Shown in pieces: positions 12,801 through 24,300 of a DNA stretch of 64,000 nt. The position numbers and the translations under genes are program-made. Source of the stretch: Xylaria sp. FL1777 (taxonomy: Eukaryota > Ascomycota > Sordariomycetes > Xylariales > Xylariaceae); the NCBI GenBank assembly GCA_022578965.1, contig MU400554.1, positions 62,001 to 126,000 on the forward strand. The letters run 5' to 3'. The notes under the pieces are model-generated. The model made no database searches. It saw nothing but the letters and a program-made list of their open reading frames with translations, and was not told the origin of the DNA. Each line of letters opens with the position of its first letter. The stretch's first letter is position 1.

Positions 12801-14490
12801 CTTCACGTACCTGGAATGCGGCACCAGCAAGTCGGTACGCAAGTGAAATCACGACCCCCGCCGCGCTTTTCCAATCGGGGAAATAGAGCGACGGAAATCC
12901 CCCAGACGAGTTATTCTTGGTGGTCGAAGCACACTAGCTAGATATATTGTCAGGCGCAGAGATTCCTACAAGCAACGGCCTAGACCTCGTGAGTGCGCCT
13001 TCGAGCGGGCCAGCCGCGCGAATGCCGGACCTTGCTAGTCCCTATATATAGAAATGCAAGGAGTTCTACGGCGGCGCAAAGCCTCCAGTTTCACGTTCGA
13101 CGGCACAGTGAACGTTATCAATCTATGGGCGGCGATGGCGCTCGTCCAAGCCAGCAATGCCATCCACAGCTATCGATCAATGCAACTCAATGCCGATGGT
13201 GGCAACCCTGGAGACGCCGCCAATCCCGTCGAGCAATGCAGGCAGTGGCAGTTGGCCTCTCTGTGCCGAAGGCGTCGCAATCGATCGCTGAGGAGGCTGA
13301 AACGCATCTTTGTCGTCTGCAAGTCAAATGACCTCGTTCTGGTCAAGGATGGACAGGCAGCGTCGATCGCGCGAGTCAATGCCAACACCCGGTTGCTAGC
13401 CGTCCCAGCAAGATGGGCACGTAATAAAGGCAGATCAATATATATCAATATACCAAAGGTGCGTCTTATCTGATGTATGTGGGCTAGGAGAGTTGGAGAA
13501 GTCATGGAACATGGAACACCAAAACTCTATCTCGCCAAGATGTCGTGTAGTTGAAATAGTGCTTAGGTGCATGGGAACAATGCATATACCTCTTAAATTC
13601 ATATACCTTTTATACCATATAGCTTTTTGAATCATCATCCCTGTACATCCCTTGTACTCCTCCCCCCAGGTTCCAAAGTACCTATTCAAGATACCTTCAA
13701 TCAATTGACCTTGCCAATGGTCTGTCTACTCGACGTCCCCCCAACGTGTCCTTACCTATACGAGCTATATTTCAGCATGATAAGACCTGTACATGCGTGA
13801 AATGGACCATTTCCAGCGGAGAGCCCCGACACAAGTTTTTCCGATGACTATGTCTGCTACATATAGTATGCCTTTAGTTCCCGCATCCCACCCGGAAGTC
13901 CGATGGGGTTGGAACATGTCTTCCAAGCCTTCAACGGAGAGGCTGTCATCACAGACGGAGTCCAAAAGAATGACGAGATTATCAGATATATGGTAACGGT
14001 TTAATAGGAACTCGTTGTTACGAGCATGTATTGGGGCTTATTTTGTCCTGAAGTTGGAACATGTCGTTCCACAGAGTAAGTTGCTATTAGTATACTACCA
14101 GAGTAGACACAATTGCAAGTGTTATACCGGACTTATTCAGCCTGGATCGGACGCCGTGTTGTTACCTTACTAAGGGCGATTCTTTTTCAGCCAATTTTCC
14201 GGATATTGGCGTGCTGGCTCCCAGCTCCCTGCCTAAACTTCCCCAAGCAGGAGTCCTTTCTCTTCCGTGCCGGGACTCCAGAGCTGGATGATTGACTCCG
14301 TCCGGTATAAGAGAGAAAAGGCACATTGGATTCCTCTATTGTAGGCAGCGCTTTCCTCACCCCAATATCTCCCCTCCATCCCCCTGCAGCCAGTAATAAA
14401 GCCCTCTTGCTTCGATCACCAAGACACCCTTCCCTGACTCTCATTCGTTGCTCTTTTATCTTGGCCACGGTTAGTTCATCATCAGTCGAT
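9854..14490. other. Intergenic gap, no supported gene
   Basis: The 4.6 kb between the Cmr1-like regulator and the reductase holds only short unrecognisable frames, the longest about 140 codons (13054-13473, +). Simple-sequence patches include a GGCT run near 10501-10520 and an AGAAAG-rich purine tract near 10591-10626. The last 200 bp before the reductase carry a TATA-like box (listed separately). Confidence 0.55.
14306..14313 (+). promoter_or_regulatory. TATA-like box upstream of the naphthol reductase
   Basis: TATAAGAG lies 178 nt ahead of the proposed ATG at 14491. Transcription would start roughly 30 nt downstream, leaving a leader of about 150 nt. The assignment is inferred from motif and spacing only. 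Confidence 0.4.
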
Positions 14491-15395
14491 ATGTCTCCTT
14501 CCGCCACCTCAGCACAAGTACCCGCCGAGCCCATGAGTAATCAGGTCAAGCCCTTGGCCGGTAAGGTAGCCCTGATCACAGGCGCCGGCCGTGGCATTGG
14601 GCGGGGGATCGCCCTAGAGCTAGGTAAGCGTGGCGCCTCCATCGTGGTGAACTACGGGCGCAGCTCCAAGTCTGCCGAGGCCGTGGTAGGGGAGCTCTCC
14701 AAGCTAGGCTCGAAAGCGGTGGCACTGCAAGCCGACATCTCCAAGCCGGCCGAGGTCGTCAGCCTCTTCGAGATGGCCCTGGCGCACTTCGGTGGCATCG
14801 ACTACGTCGTCTCCAACTCGGGCATGGAGGTATGGTGCGAGGAGACCGAGGTAACCCCGGAGCTGTTCGACCAGGTCTTCAACCTCAACTGCCGGGGCCA
14901 GTTCTTCGTCGCACAGCAGGCGCTCAAGCACTGCCGCGAGGGCGGTCGCATCATCCTCACCTCGTCTATCGCTGCGCAGATGGGCGGCATACCCAACCAC
15001 GCGCTGTACGCGGGCTCCAAGGCCGCCGTCGAGGGCTTCACGCGCGCATTCGCCGTCGACTGCGGCCGTAAGCGCGTTACCTGCAATGCCATCGCCCCCG
15101 GCGGCATCCAGAGCGACATGTTCGACGAGAATAGCTGGCACTACGTCCCCGGCGGGTACAAGGGCATGCCCATGGAGACGATCAAGGATGGTCTTCGTAA
15201 GATGTGCCCTCTCGGCCGCGTCGGCGAGCCAGCGGATGTCGGAAAGGCGGTCTACTGTTTAATCAGCGAGGAGGGCGAGTGGATTAATGGTGAGTCCCTT
15301 CATTCTCTCCTTTCCGGCACCGTGATATGAGCACATCAGCTTACTTACTTTTCGCCCCAGGCCAAGTTATTCGTTGCTCGGGTGGTGGTGTCTAG
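14491..15395 (+). CDS. 4HNR: Tetrahydroxynaphthalene reductase-type SDR (DHN melanin)
   Basis: This is an NADPH-dependent short-chain dehydrogenase that, by family, reduces 1,3,6,8-tetrahydroxynaphthalene to scytalone. Exons are 14491-15289 and 15361-15395 (277 residues); the last intron splits the C-terminal tail, as GT-AG splicing joins WING to QVIRCSGGGV. The cofactor motif TGAGRGIG lies at residues 30-37, with the catalytic residues Y173 and K177 (YAGSK) and the active-site serine near 159. The segments NSGMEVW and ENSWHYVPGGYKGMP match the 4HNR branch better than the 3HNR (Buf1/Thr1) branch. Family structures place the C-terminal residue in the substrate pocket; it is Val here, close to the Ile reported for 4HNR and unlike the Met of 3HNR. 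The ATG at 14491 was chosen because upstream in-frame sequence lacks an ATG and is not conserved. Base composition is GC-rich throughout. Confidence 0.92.
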
Positions 15396-16732
15396 GCTAT
15401 TAGACAAGGCATCTTTCCAAGACTCTGACTAAATACACGACATGATTATGAGTATTGATGGGTGAAGCGCATTAGTATAATGCAGTACGTAAATGAGTTC
15501 GCAAAATATAGACCAAATAGAACACTCGTATTCATGTTGAGTGTACGATATCCACGCCAGTCAGCGCCAATACTTGCTATACATAGCAACTTCCCCTAAA
15601 CGCCCTGTACTCTTCTGTCATCTATAGGGAGTGTCTATGCAAGTTTGTTTTCGTTTGCATATCTTGGGCGAATAATAGTCTAGCTGTCGTGTGTTCCTGA
15701 GTATTTCTGACAGGTATCACGTGCATCTAGCGTAGTACATTCGCCCGTTTTAGTGCTACCAGTCTTTGTGCTTGGGCGGCCCTGGGTGACTGACTCTGCG
15801 CCAAGGTTCGATACTCTCCTTAATCATCACACCAGCGGCTTTGTAAGAGCAGTGTGCCTTGGGGATTATGGAACACCTCTCGACTATAGGTGCTTGATCT
15901 ATTCTGTCCGCTAGGACAATAGGCGGACCGATTATCCGCGCTGCTCACATCCATGGTCTAGGTACTCTGCGCCACGTTCTCCAAGAGCTACCTACCGAGA
16001 CAGCATGAGACGAGAGAATGCGCATCAGCGACGTAATGCCGGCTAACGTGGCGCCTCCCCCACTCCCCCTGTCATCAATCGAAAGTCCCCACAGCAAGCA
16101 GGCAGGCAGATCGACGGCAAGCTCGGGCAGCTTCATCAATGGGCAGTGGATTTTGCCGTTCCGATAGATGCGATCCGCCGCGCCAGACAGGCACAGCCGC
16201 ATGTAGTATTAGACAGGTTGGGATTCGATGGACTTTCTCCACAGCCGGTCACATCGATTATCCCTACCTCTATCCTAGTCTATGCGTATAGCTCCTATAC
16301 TAGGTAGTAATATGTCAGCCAGCCCTACAGTTTCGCACGTTTTCGTTTCACAATCACCGCATGAGCTCCCACCCTTCCCTACCTCCCTCCATGCTGGAAG
16401 GTAATATCCCGCATTTTGCAGGCAACTGCTAGCGAGCGAGCAAGCGAAAGAGCAGATCGTTATCTATTCCCCTCTGGATGTCGTATTCAGCTGTGCCGCC
16501 TGCCAGCTTGGACTAGGTATCAGCTGAGGTATGCCCGCATCAACCATGCCCCTTCATGCGGGATGCCACGCATTTCGCATCATGGGCCCTCGACGCGGAT
16601 TCCCTCGACAACGGACTTGGCGTGCAGGGTCCAGCCACCACAAGTTCCCCATGGCTTGACATGAAGCAGACCGAGAACCTTAGCCCCGCCACCATAATAT
16701 CCTCGGGGAACGGGACCGAAGAAATGGATGTA

Positions 16733-16760
16733 GGGATGGAGGGATGGATGGATGGATGGC
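16733..16760. repeat. GGAT-type microsatellite
   Basis: A run of GGATGGAT-like units with one variant (GGAGGGAT) lies in non-coding sequence. It accounts for the repetitive peptides seen in short frames across both strands here. Confidence 0.8.
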
Positions 16761-18949
16761 ATGAGCTTTTTTTCCCTTCATTCGTAATCATTTTCTTTTC
16801 ATCGTCGTCAATTAATTATTCAAGTAGTAAGAACGCATGGGATTTTGGACCACCTGGCACCGCCTTCACTGCAACACTGTCCTCGTGATGTGGTTTTGAG
16901 ACCAAGGACCTTTCGAAGGGTCATAGCTTGCTGACTGCTTGGTGAAGCGAACGCGGATTACAGCAACCATTTCATCCAACGATATTTGATGTTACGGATG
17001 ACGATGACACGACATCAACTCTATTGCACGACAGAGGCATAGGGCTAAGTACTCCGCAGTTCGAATATTCCAAATTCTCCGATATTACCTCCAGTGTTAC
17101 ACTGTGGTTTATATCATCATCGACATAACGCATTGACTAGAGCAGGTACGCGAAAGCGACCGTCATCCAGACCCGCAAGACGAGCCATCGTGGAGGGTCT
17201 AGAAGCTAGACACTCGCAAGAGGCCCACACATCTCAGCGCTTTCGGATGAATGTCGATATTGGACATGGCGACCACACCAGAATAAGCCCAATGGGTCCC
17301 CGGGCCTGTTCTTTCTTTTTCCTTTCTTCTAGAACAAGAAAGTATTCAAATAGAGAGCCAACATAAAATTAAGTAAGATATACTTCACTGACGACCTACT
17401 GATTGCTAAATTTTTATTGTAGTAGCTTAAAGTCGGATTGCTAGACCAAGACTAGATGCGTACTGCCTTTAGACGGGTCCACGAATCATGTCTTGTTTGT
17501 TGACTTGGTTCTTCTTAGCTCGGTGCGGTTCTAATTGGTTAGTTGCAGATACTGAGTATAACGATGGCTGTGTCAGGTTACCGACGTGAGAATAAGACTG
17601 CAGCGGTTGGACGGGAAAGGTAACGCGGTAAGACGAGCCGATAAGGTGTAACCTATAGAAGCATCGAGTCAGCTCCATTATTTTGGGCGCTCAGAGGAAT
17701 CGAGCGGTCGACGACATGACTTTGCAGGCGCTAAGTCTGGAAGAGAGGTAGGTCGTATGGAGATATCTGATTGCTGGGTGTTTCCGGTCGGGGCCTCTGA
17801 GACTAACGTAACCCCCCCTCTCGGTGAGGCATGCTCAGGAGAGACACTAGACAAAATTGAGAGAAGTAAAAATAAAAATAAAATGAACAGGTTATGGCTA
17901 TGGCTAGTTCTTAGACTCGGCATCGTGAGCTTACCCAGTCTCGTATCTCTCTTACGACATGGTCGAAAATCGGATCGGTAGAAGAACCCGTTCCCACGAC
18001 GCCTGACCGTTGGATCATACGATTGTAGCTTGTCACTTCCTCTAGGCGTTCGTAGGATTTTGACGCGCTGTTCTGCCGAGACAGTATAGTAAGTAAGATG
18101 TGGATCTGCAATAATTGGGGGGAGCATGGGAGTGGTGAGTAATAATAGTAGCACAATGGCGTGCATCAGCATTAGCTGGCGTAATAGTTGGAGTAGGTAG
18201 GGAGTTAGGAAAAGCTGGAGCATGAAGCTGGCTGTGTGGTGTTTGGACGACCTTGGACGGCTAGTGTAGGCAGGTAGATTTAAAATACCAGGACCATGTC
18301 GGATTTCGTGCTTAGATAATGGATGGTTTTTTCGTTTGGACTTATCTAGATAGGCTATCTGGATATGGAATGGACCAGGTATCTAATTGAGAAATGGCTT
18401 GCTACTTCGAGTATAGGACCAAGCGCAACTGCCTTCTACGTACAGAAGATGGGAGTACCCAGGCAGCTTATCTAAGGGCAGGCTGCAACGTTAGATGGGG
18501 TCCACCATAAGCGTCTACCTTGAACGTGAAGTTGGCGGCAATTTCTGCCCCTTGTTCCCCTGCAATGGTCCATTATATATACGTAGCATGCCGGGTACCG
18601 AGGACACTAAGATTAGATAGGAAAAAAGTACAGTGGGTACCTACCCACTGGCATCGACGCTAGACTACCTAGACTACCTAGACCCTTAGACCCCCCACGA
18701 TACCTAATCCACTAAAGCTACCGCGCTGCGTAGGGAGGCCCCGCCAAGCCGAACGGTGGGGAATCCCCCAGACTCTACCACGGCAGAGCTGGGTAACGCC
18801 AAGTTCTAGAGCTGTTCATCATCTTAGCTACGGCCTATCTATTTCCAATTTAGGCATTCGCGGCCACCTAACTAGCGCCCAGTCTAAATTAGCTCCCGTC
18901 GTCCTTTAACTGCCATCCGAGTTGGCTTTGCTTTGCACACATAGCATAG

Positions 18950-18990
18950 CACACACACATACGCACACACACACACACACACACACACTC
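18950..18990. repeat. (CA)n microsatellite, interrupted
   Basis: A dinucleotide CA tract of about 40 nt is broken once by TACG near 18960-18963 and is followed by CTCACTTAC. It is intergenic. Confidence 0.9.
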
Positions 18991-20067
18991 ACTTACATAG
19001 TCTTTTCCGAGGTCTCGATTTTGGCAGCCCGGTACTTATTCTAATGCGATAATGCATGTGAGACGATCCCCAGAGCACGACTCACCATCCTGACCGTATT
19101 GGTCGTATGGAACGGATGTGGCGGCACAATGGGAGCTGAGAGAGGTACGAAAACAGTAGAGTTTCGTGGCCCCCTTTCGACATAGGTATGCTTAGAAGCT
19201 GACCAATACGATAAAGTTATCGTGAAATGACTAATAAATTTTCGGCCGAGCATGACATACCTGCGGGAAAGGCGGACGAGAAATTATGGGGAGTGGCGTT
19301 GAAGGTATTCTTGACCCATCTCATGAAGTGTTGAAGATGTGCCGGGCAAAAATTATGCATAGCTAGAAACAACACTATGCATTACTGAGTCAAAGTGAAA
19401 AAGGGCCCGACATTCTAGGTCAAAACGACGGAATGATGGCGGGGGGAAACACCCAGCGAGATTCAGTTGAAATGGATCCGATCATATTGTGAATAAGCTT
19501 CTAAAGAATAATTTAGATCACTGGAATTGAGAAGTCGCATGTTTGATTTCGAGTATAACAACTATGACATAATATCCTCCGGATCGTACAAATATAATAT
19601 ATCATGGGAGGTGACAAAGGAACATTAGCCCAACAGGTGAAGAATTTCCTTTCATAGAAGTTAAACACAAAGTATTAGCTTGGTAGCGATGTTTGTTTAT
19701 CTGTTGAGCCTTTCTCCCAATCGCCAAAACGCCTAGCTGCCATAGCCCCGATACAACCAGACCATATTATATACCATTGATTCTAGACAAGGATGCCTTG
19801 GGTTCCACACTCAAATATAGACAGGTATTCATTCGAAATGAGGTAAAGGATATTACCGAGAATCGTCGCTCCTTTTCTCCTTCCGCTCATGCTAGTTTCA
19901 ATGCTGAATTCGATGCTGAAAAGCTTGTCTTGTGAACATGGATAATTCACTGAAATCTCCCTCGCTGGCTGCTAGTCCCAGGGCGCTCATTCTTGTTATG
20001 GCCCGGGTTGACGTAGCGTCATATAGTAGCTGATTAATTAAACATTGTGGTAGGAGTCATACTGATC

Positions 20068-21333
20068 TCACGCAACAAAATTTGTGTCGACCTTCCTGTG
20101 ATCGACGGCACCCACCGTCGAGCCGATACTCTGGCCAGCATAGTTGATCACGGCCTTTGATATGTCGGGGTCGTCAATAAATACGTCCTTACAGACCTCG
20201 CGAAACTTGGCGAATAATTCCTCAAGTTTTCGGAGTTCGTTGGCCAAAGAATCCATGTTCGACCATTTGCCTCCTCCGCCGAATTGATACGGCCCGATGT
20301 TAATGTTGCTTATTGCACTGCCAAGAGAACCTTCCAATATCGGCATGGGGCCGCATTCGGCGTATGAATGGGTCGTAGATTTGTAAACGGATGCAATTTT
20401 CCCGATGGTGGTGGCAAGAAGCATTGTGGCCGTATCTACCTGAGGTTTACTGAGACATGTCGTACAAGTTAGCATGGAAAAGCATGCATCCACAGCTTTC
20501 TGGTTGTGATGTAGGACAATGTCGAAGTTGGGTTGGGTATGAGCCGAGATATTGTGTAAATTCATAAGCGACTGCAGACAGACAGCGAAGCATGTACAGT
20601 GACCACCACTCTGTTGATACGAAAGTATAGACTGGTTGATAGGTGTCGCACTAGGACTTGGGAAGTAATTGGAGGCTATACTAGTTGGAGTTTGCACCTG
20701 AGAGTACGAAAGCACCTCCTGTTGTGTTGGGCCGCTCCACGCTATTGGCATCTGCATCTGCATCGGTATCGTCATCGGTATTGCGGCATCGAATGAGTGA
20801 GATCGGGTGTGGGAACCCTGCATGTGAGTAGCCGGGACAGACATCTCGGGAAATGTTGTGCATGCGATGTCTGCTGAAGGGCCCCAAGGTAGACTGTATA
20901 ATTCTGAAGGTGCTGACATTGGATCATGTTCGTTCATCGTAGTTTCATTCATGCCTAATAGAGGAAAGCCAGATGTTAAAGATGGATTTAGGCCCATGGA
21001 ATCTTCGACGCCGTTCGTAGGTGGTGTGGGCCAACTCGTCTGGAGAGGATACACGTTGTTGTCATGAACCGTTTGCTGCATGAATACCTCCATTGACTTG
21101 TCTTCCATGAGCGCGCGCATCTGTTGGTCGTGTGGGGGATTTGAATGCGAGCTGTGATTATTATCTGGTTTTGATTTGCCTGACCTGCTTGAGGGCGAAT
21201 AGTTGCATATGATCCCACTGGAGAGGCAGCGGGAACAAACAGGTCGATTCTTGGAGCATTTGACCTTGGCTAGAAAGCAACCGTCACATGATGCTCGTAG
21301 ACGAGGTTGACGAGGCTTGCCTGCGCTGGCCAT
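20068..21333 (-). CDS. AflR-like Zn(II)2Cys6 pathway regulator
   Basis: This is a nuclear transcription factor of the aflatoxin-regulator (AflR) family, commonly linked to non-reducing PKS genes. It is one uninterrupted exon of 421 residues. The zinc cluster is near the N-terminus (C16, C19, C26, C33, C36, C43, in [18 protein letters not shown]), followed by a basic Ser/Lys linker. The middle is Pro/Met/Gln-rich and likely disordered. Residues about 245-330 fit the AflR regulatory domain, with paired cysteines (HCTCFAVC and CTTCLS) and the run [16 protein letters not shown]. The first ATG sits just ahead of the zinc cluster, so the start is well supported. It lies between the reductase and the PKS and probably regulates the cluster. 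Pestalotiopsis fici also carries two regulators in its DHN cluster. Target genes cannot be read from sequence. Confidence 0.88.
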   Translation of the reverse strand: MASAGKPRQPRLRASCDGCFLAKVKCSKNRPVCSRCLSSGIICNYSPSSRSGKSKPDNNHSSHSNPPHDQQMRALMEDKSMEVFMQQTVHDNNVYPLQTSWPTPPTNGVEDSMGLNPSLTSGFPLLGMNETTMNEHDPMSAPSELYSLPWGPSADIACTTFPEMSVPATHMQGSHTRSHSFDAAIPMTIPMQMQMPIAWSGPTQQEVLSYSQVQTPTSIASNYFPSPSATPINQSILSYQQSGGHCTCFAVCLQSLMNLHNISAHTQPNFDIVLHHNQKAVDACFSMLTCTTCLSKPQVDTATMLLATTIGKIASVYKSTTHSYAECGPMPILEGSLGSAISNINIGPYQFGGGGKWSNMDSLANELRKLEELFAKFREVCKDVFIDDPDISKAVINYAGQSIGSTVGAVDHRKVDTNFVA

Positions 21334-24300
21334 GACGTTGCAAAGTAAATTCGTGACGGTGGATCAAGGAGCCGTATCCAGTCGGGGTGTCTCTCATATT
21401 TCACTGCCATCCGACGTGATCATGAGTATTTTAGAGGCTTAAAAGATCGTACAAGCAAGTATAGCAAGGTGGATAGAGCATGTTGTGTACAAGGAGATCT
21501 GGAACCCACAAATGGTGGTACAGGTTCACAAAGCTTCTAAGTATGAACCCCAAGACCCGGGGGGAAGGGGGGGAAAGCTCGCCCAGCAAGTTCTTTTAAG
21601 CTATCCGCCCTCGTACGGCAGGCACGGGTCACGCCAATTTCAAGATAAGGGAAAAAGGTAAAAGTGAGGGCCCAGAAAGGTTGATCGCTAATAGACAGAG
21701 AGAAGGGCTCAAATATCGGGCCAAAAGGTTACTAATGGAGGGGTTGATAAACTTCAAGGCAAAGCATGGTAGACCCGCTAAGGAGGCGTCTCAATGTCAA
21801 CAAAGTGGGAGGAAAGAATATTGGTAGAAGGGTCGGTTAGTCGCTCCTTGATTAGCTGCATGCACTGACTGGGATTATTATGACCTTGGCTGTAAAGAAC
21901 GGCTGAGGCCTGTGATAGCTGCGAATTACGCTACCCAAAGCACGACGCTGTCATACAGGCCTTGATGTTGTAATCCACACTAGATGGATATCCCAGAGTG
22001 TCTGGGTGAGCAAAGATACGTATATGGCATCGTGAAAACTCGCGATCAGGTGCATGTGCCTAGACGCCATGGACGACGAGCAGAGGAATGGTGTGGGCGG
22101 CTAGAAACTCTACGAGTAACCGATTGGGTATCGAGGAAGCATGTAGTAACAACGAGGAGCATGAGCCTTCTCAGCGAAGTGTCAAAAATGGCCAGAGTAG
22201 GGGGGAGTGGTGTAAAAGGGCATGGGACTGGCCGACGCACCTCTGCGAGGCTTATCCAGGACAGAATCATGTATCGAGTACGTAGGTCAGACACGGATTC
22301 GCTGGGAAGGCGAAGACGGAACACGGGATAACGAGGGAGATGGAAAGGATGGAGATTAGCTACCCAGTGGTGTAGGAGCCAGTGTTGGGGGAAAGCATAA
22401 ACCCGTGCAAGCTAACCTAGTTGGTTGGTGGGCGTGTTCATGGGCCTGTGCAGCGATGTGTCTGCGTAGTCCCTGTGTAGTTGCTGCGGAGTCTGTTTGA
22501 TGAACAGACAGATCGCGGAGATCGTTGCATCATGGACCGGGGTGCGGTAGCTCTACATAGTAGACGACACGAGCGGGGGACTCGCAGAAACTAGGAGAGT
22601 ATGCGTATGCGTGGAATGCATGCAGGTCTATCGAAACCCCACCAGCACAGCACCTCAGACGCAGAAACGTGAGTTGGACTACTGCGTAGGGAGAGGGACC
22701 AGGCCGGCTCCCAAAGAAGCTGAACTATACTACCTAGATGAGGCTCGGTACCGAGAGTAGGCCATGGGTAGCAGTGCTGTAGCCTGTCGGCAGGTTGGAT
22801 TGAGCGAGGGCAGCATGCCCTTCACGGAGCCTGGGCTGCTGGAGCCTCCTGCCAGACTGCCTCGAACTGTTGCTTGTTCTTGGACTGAAGAGAGGCTTGG
22901 ACTGAAGAGTGGGCGATCTCTCGAGAGGGAACAACTCAACTAGAGTTTGCTCAGGTGCCGTAGTAACAATTCAGTTCAGTTAGTGGAGGTGACCAGATAG
23001 AGAATGGGGGAATACCGTAGAATGTGATGCAGAGACCTGTCGGAGGGTTGTTGGGTGGTTTGCCAGGTAGGTACTCAGTAAGCAGGAGGATTTTTGGGTT
23101 GCTTATTTCGCGTCATCCTTTTGTTTCTTGTTCAATCAGCGAAATATGTATGTACCCAGCTCCATAGCCATGGCCTTGGAGGATATCGAGAAATTACATG
23201 TAGGAGTGGAGGGCGGGGCGGAAGATGCCGTTGGCGATCGTATTAATTTAAAAGAAGCGCAGTTCTTTGCCCACCTCTGTACTTGTTATATAGATATCTC
23301 TGCTATAAGCGCTTACGTCCTACATACATACATCCTACGTACTTACATAAACCTAGCTACAAGCAAATGAAAAAGACCGTGTTCTTAAAGGTACATACCA
23401 GCCTTCAACCCAGGAGGTGCCTATACTGCGAGTGGAAATAGCCTTTATGTTCCTAGGAAGTGTTCTTGATTCTTCATGAAGGCTAGGGAGGTCTCATCGC
23501 AGTGCTTACCTATTTCGCCCGGCTCTAATAAGGACCACCCCCCACGGTAATGATCCAGGGGCATGCGAATGAGCGAAGCCCCAGCTACCAGTAGTACAAT
23601 GTATGTGCCTTCTTTGGGTAGCATAAGTACCTATACCTGGAGGGCGATCCCGGGAGAGTCGGCGAAGCACTGTTGAGGAAAATCCGGTACCGATTCGTCC
23701 CTGAAGAGCTTATCCGGTACCTACGTGCCTGCGTATTGGTACCTCCATCGTAGGTAGACACCGAATACAGTAGCGCAGCTTACACGGGCTCAACCCACAG
23801 CCAATGAGAGCTGCTATGCTCGGAACAGCAACCGATCGAGAGCATGGAAGCTTGCATATCGCTGCCATGCTGGTTCTCCTTGAGCCATCTCTAAACTACC
23901 TAGCCGTTACCATACCACGGCATTCGGTATTTGTCTGGGATGATTACATCACCACCGCATAAGTGTTCGGCCAGCCGGGAAAAATCCACGATTCGTTTAA
24001 CATCGAAGCCCTGAGTCGACTTTCTCTTAGCCCCGGGGCCTTCATTAATGAGTATAGAAATAGGCCACGGTCTATCTCGCCAGTCTTAGACAGAGAGGAA
24101 GGAATCAGAGAAGCCATAGGAAGCATCTAAATCTAAAAGAGGAACCTCCATCCGACGACACCAATCACGTCCTCTGATGAGATGGCCCAACATGCACGGC
24201 CAGAGGCACTTTTGGATAGTGTGGCTCTAATACCTATGCTGCTAGTACCAGCTCAACGATGCATCTAGCCAAAATAGTCGATGTGGTCGCCGTCTTTTCT

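Larger units (their letters stand above)
15396..20067. other. Intergenic gap between convergent reductase and AflR-like gene
   Basis: These 4.7 kb separate two genes whose 3' ends face each other. No gene is supported. The longest frame (17678-18223, -, 181 codons) begins with a leucine-rich stretch but resembles no family I know. The region holds GGAT and CA microsatellites (listed separately) and otherwise looks like unconstrained sequence. Confidence 0.55.

Noticed and set aside
13054..13473. 139-codon plus-strand frame
   Set aside because: It reads somewhat like protein but matches no family I know, and an overlapping frame of similar length is equally open.
15800..15815. GGTTCGATAC string resembling a tRNA B box
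   Set aside because: Flanking sequence does not form acceptor or anticodon stems.
17678..18223. 181-codon minus-strand frame with a leucine-rich start
   Set aside because: The hydrophobic start derives from a simple CTA/CTG-like run; the rest has no recognisable domain.
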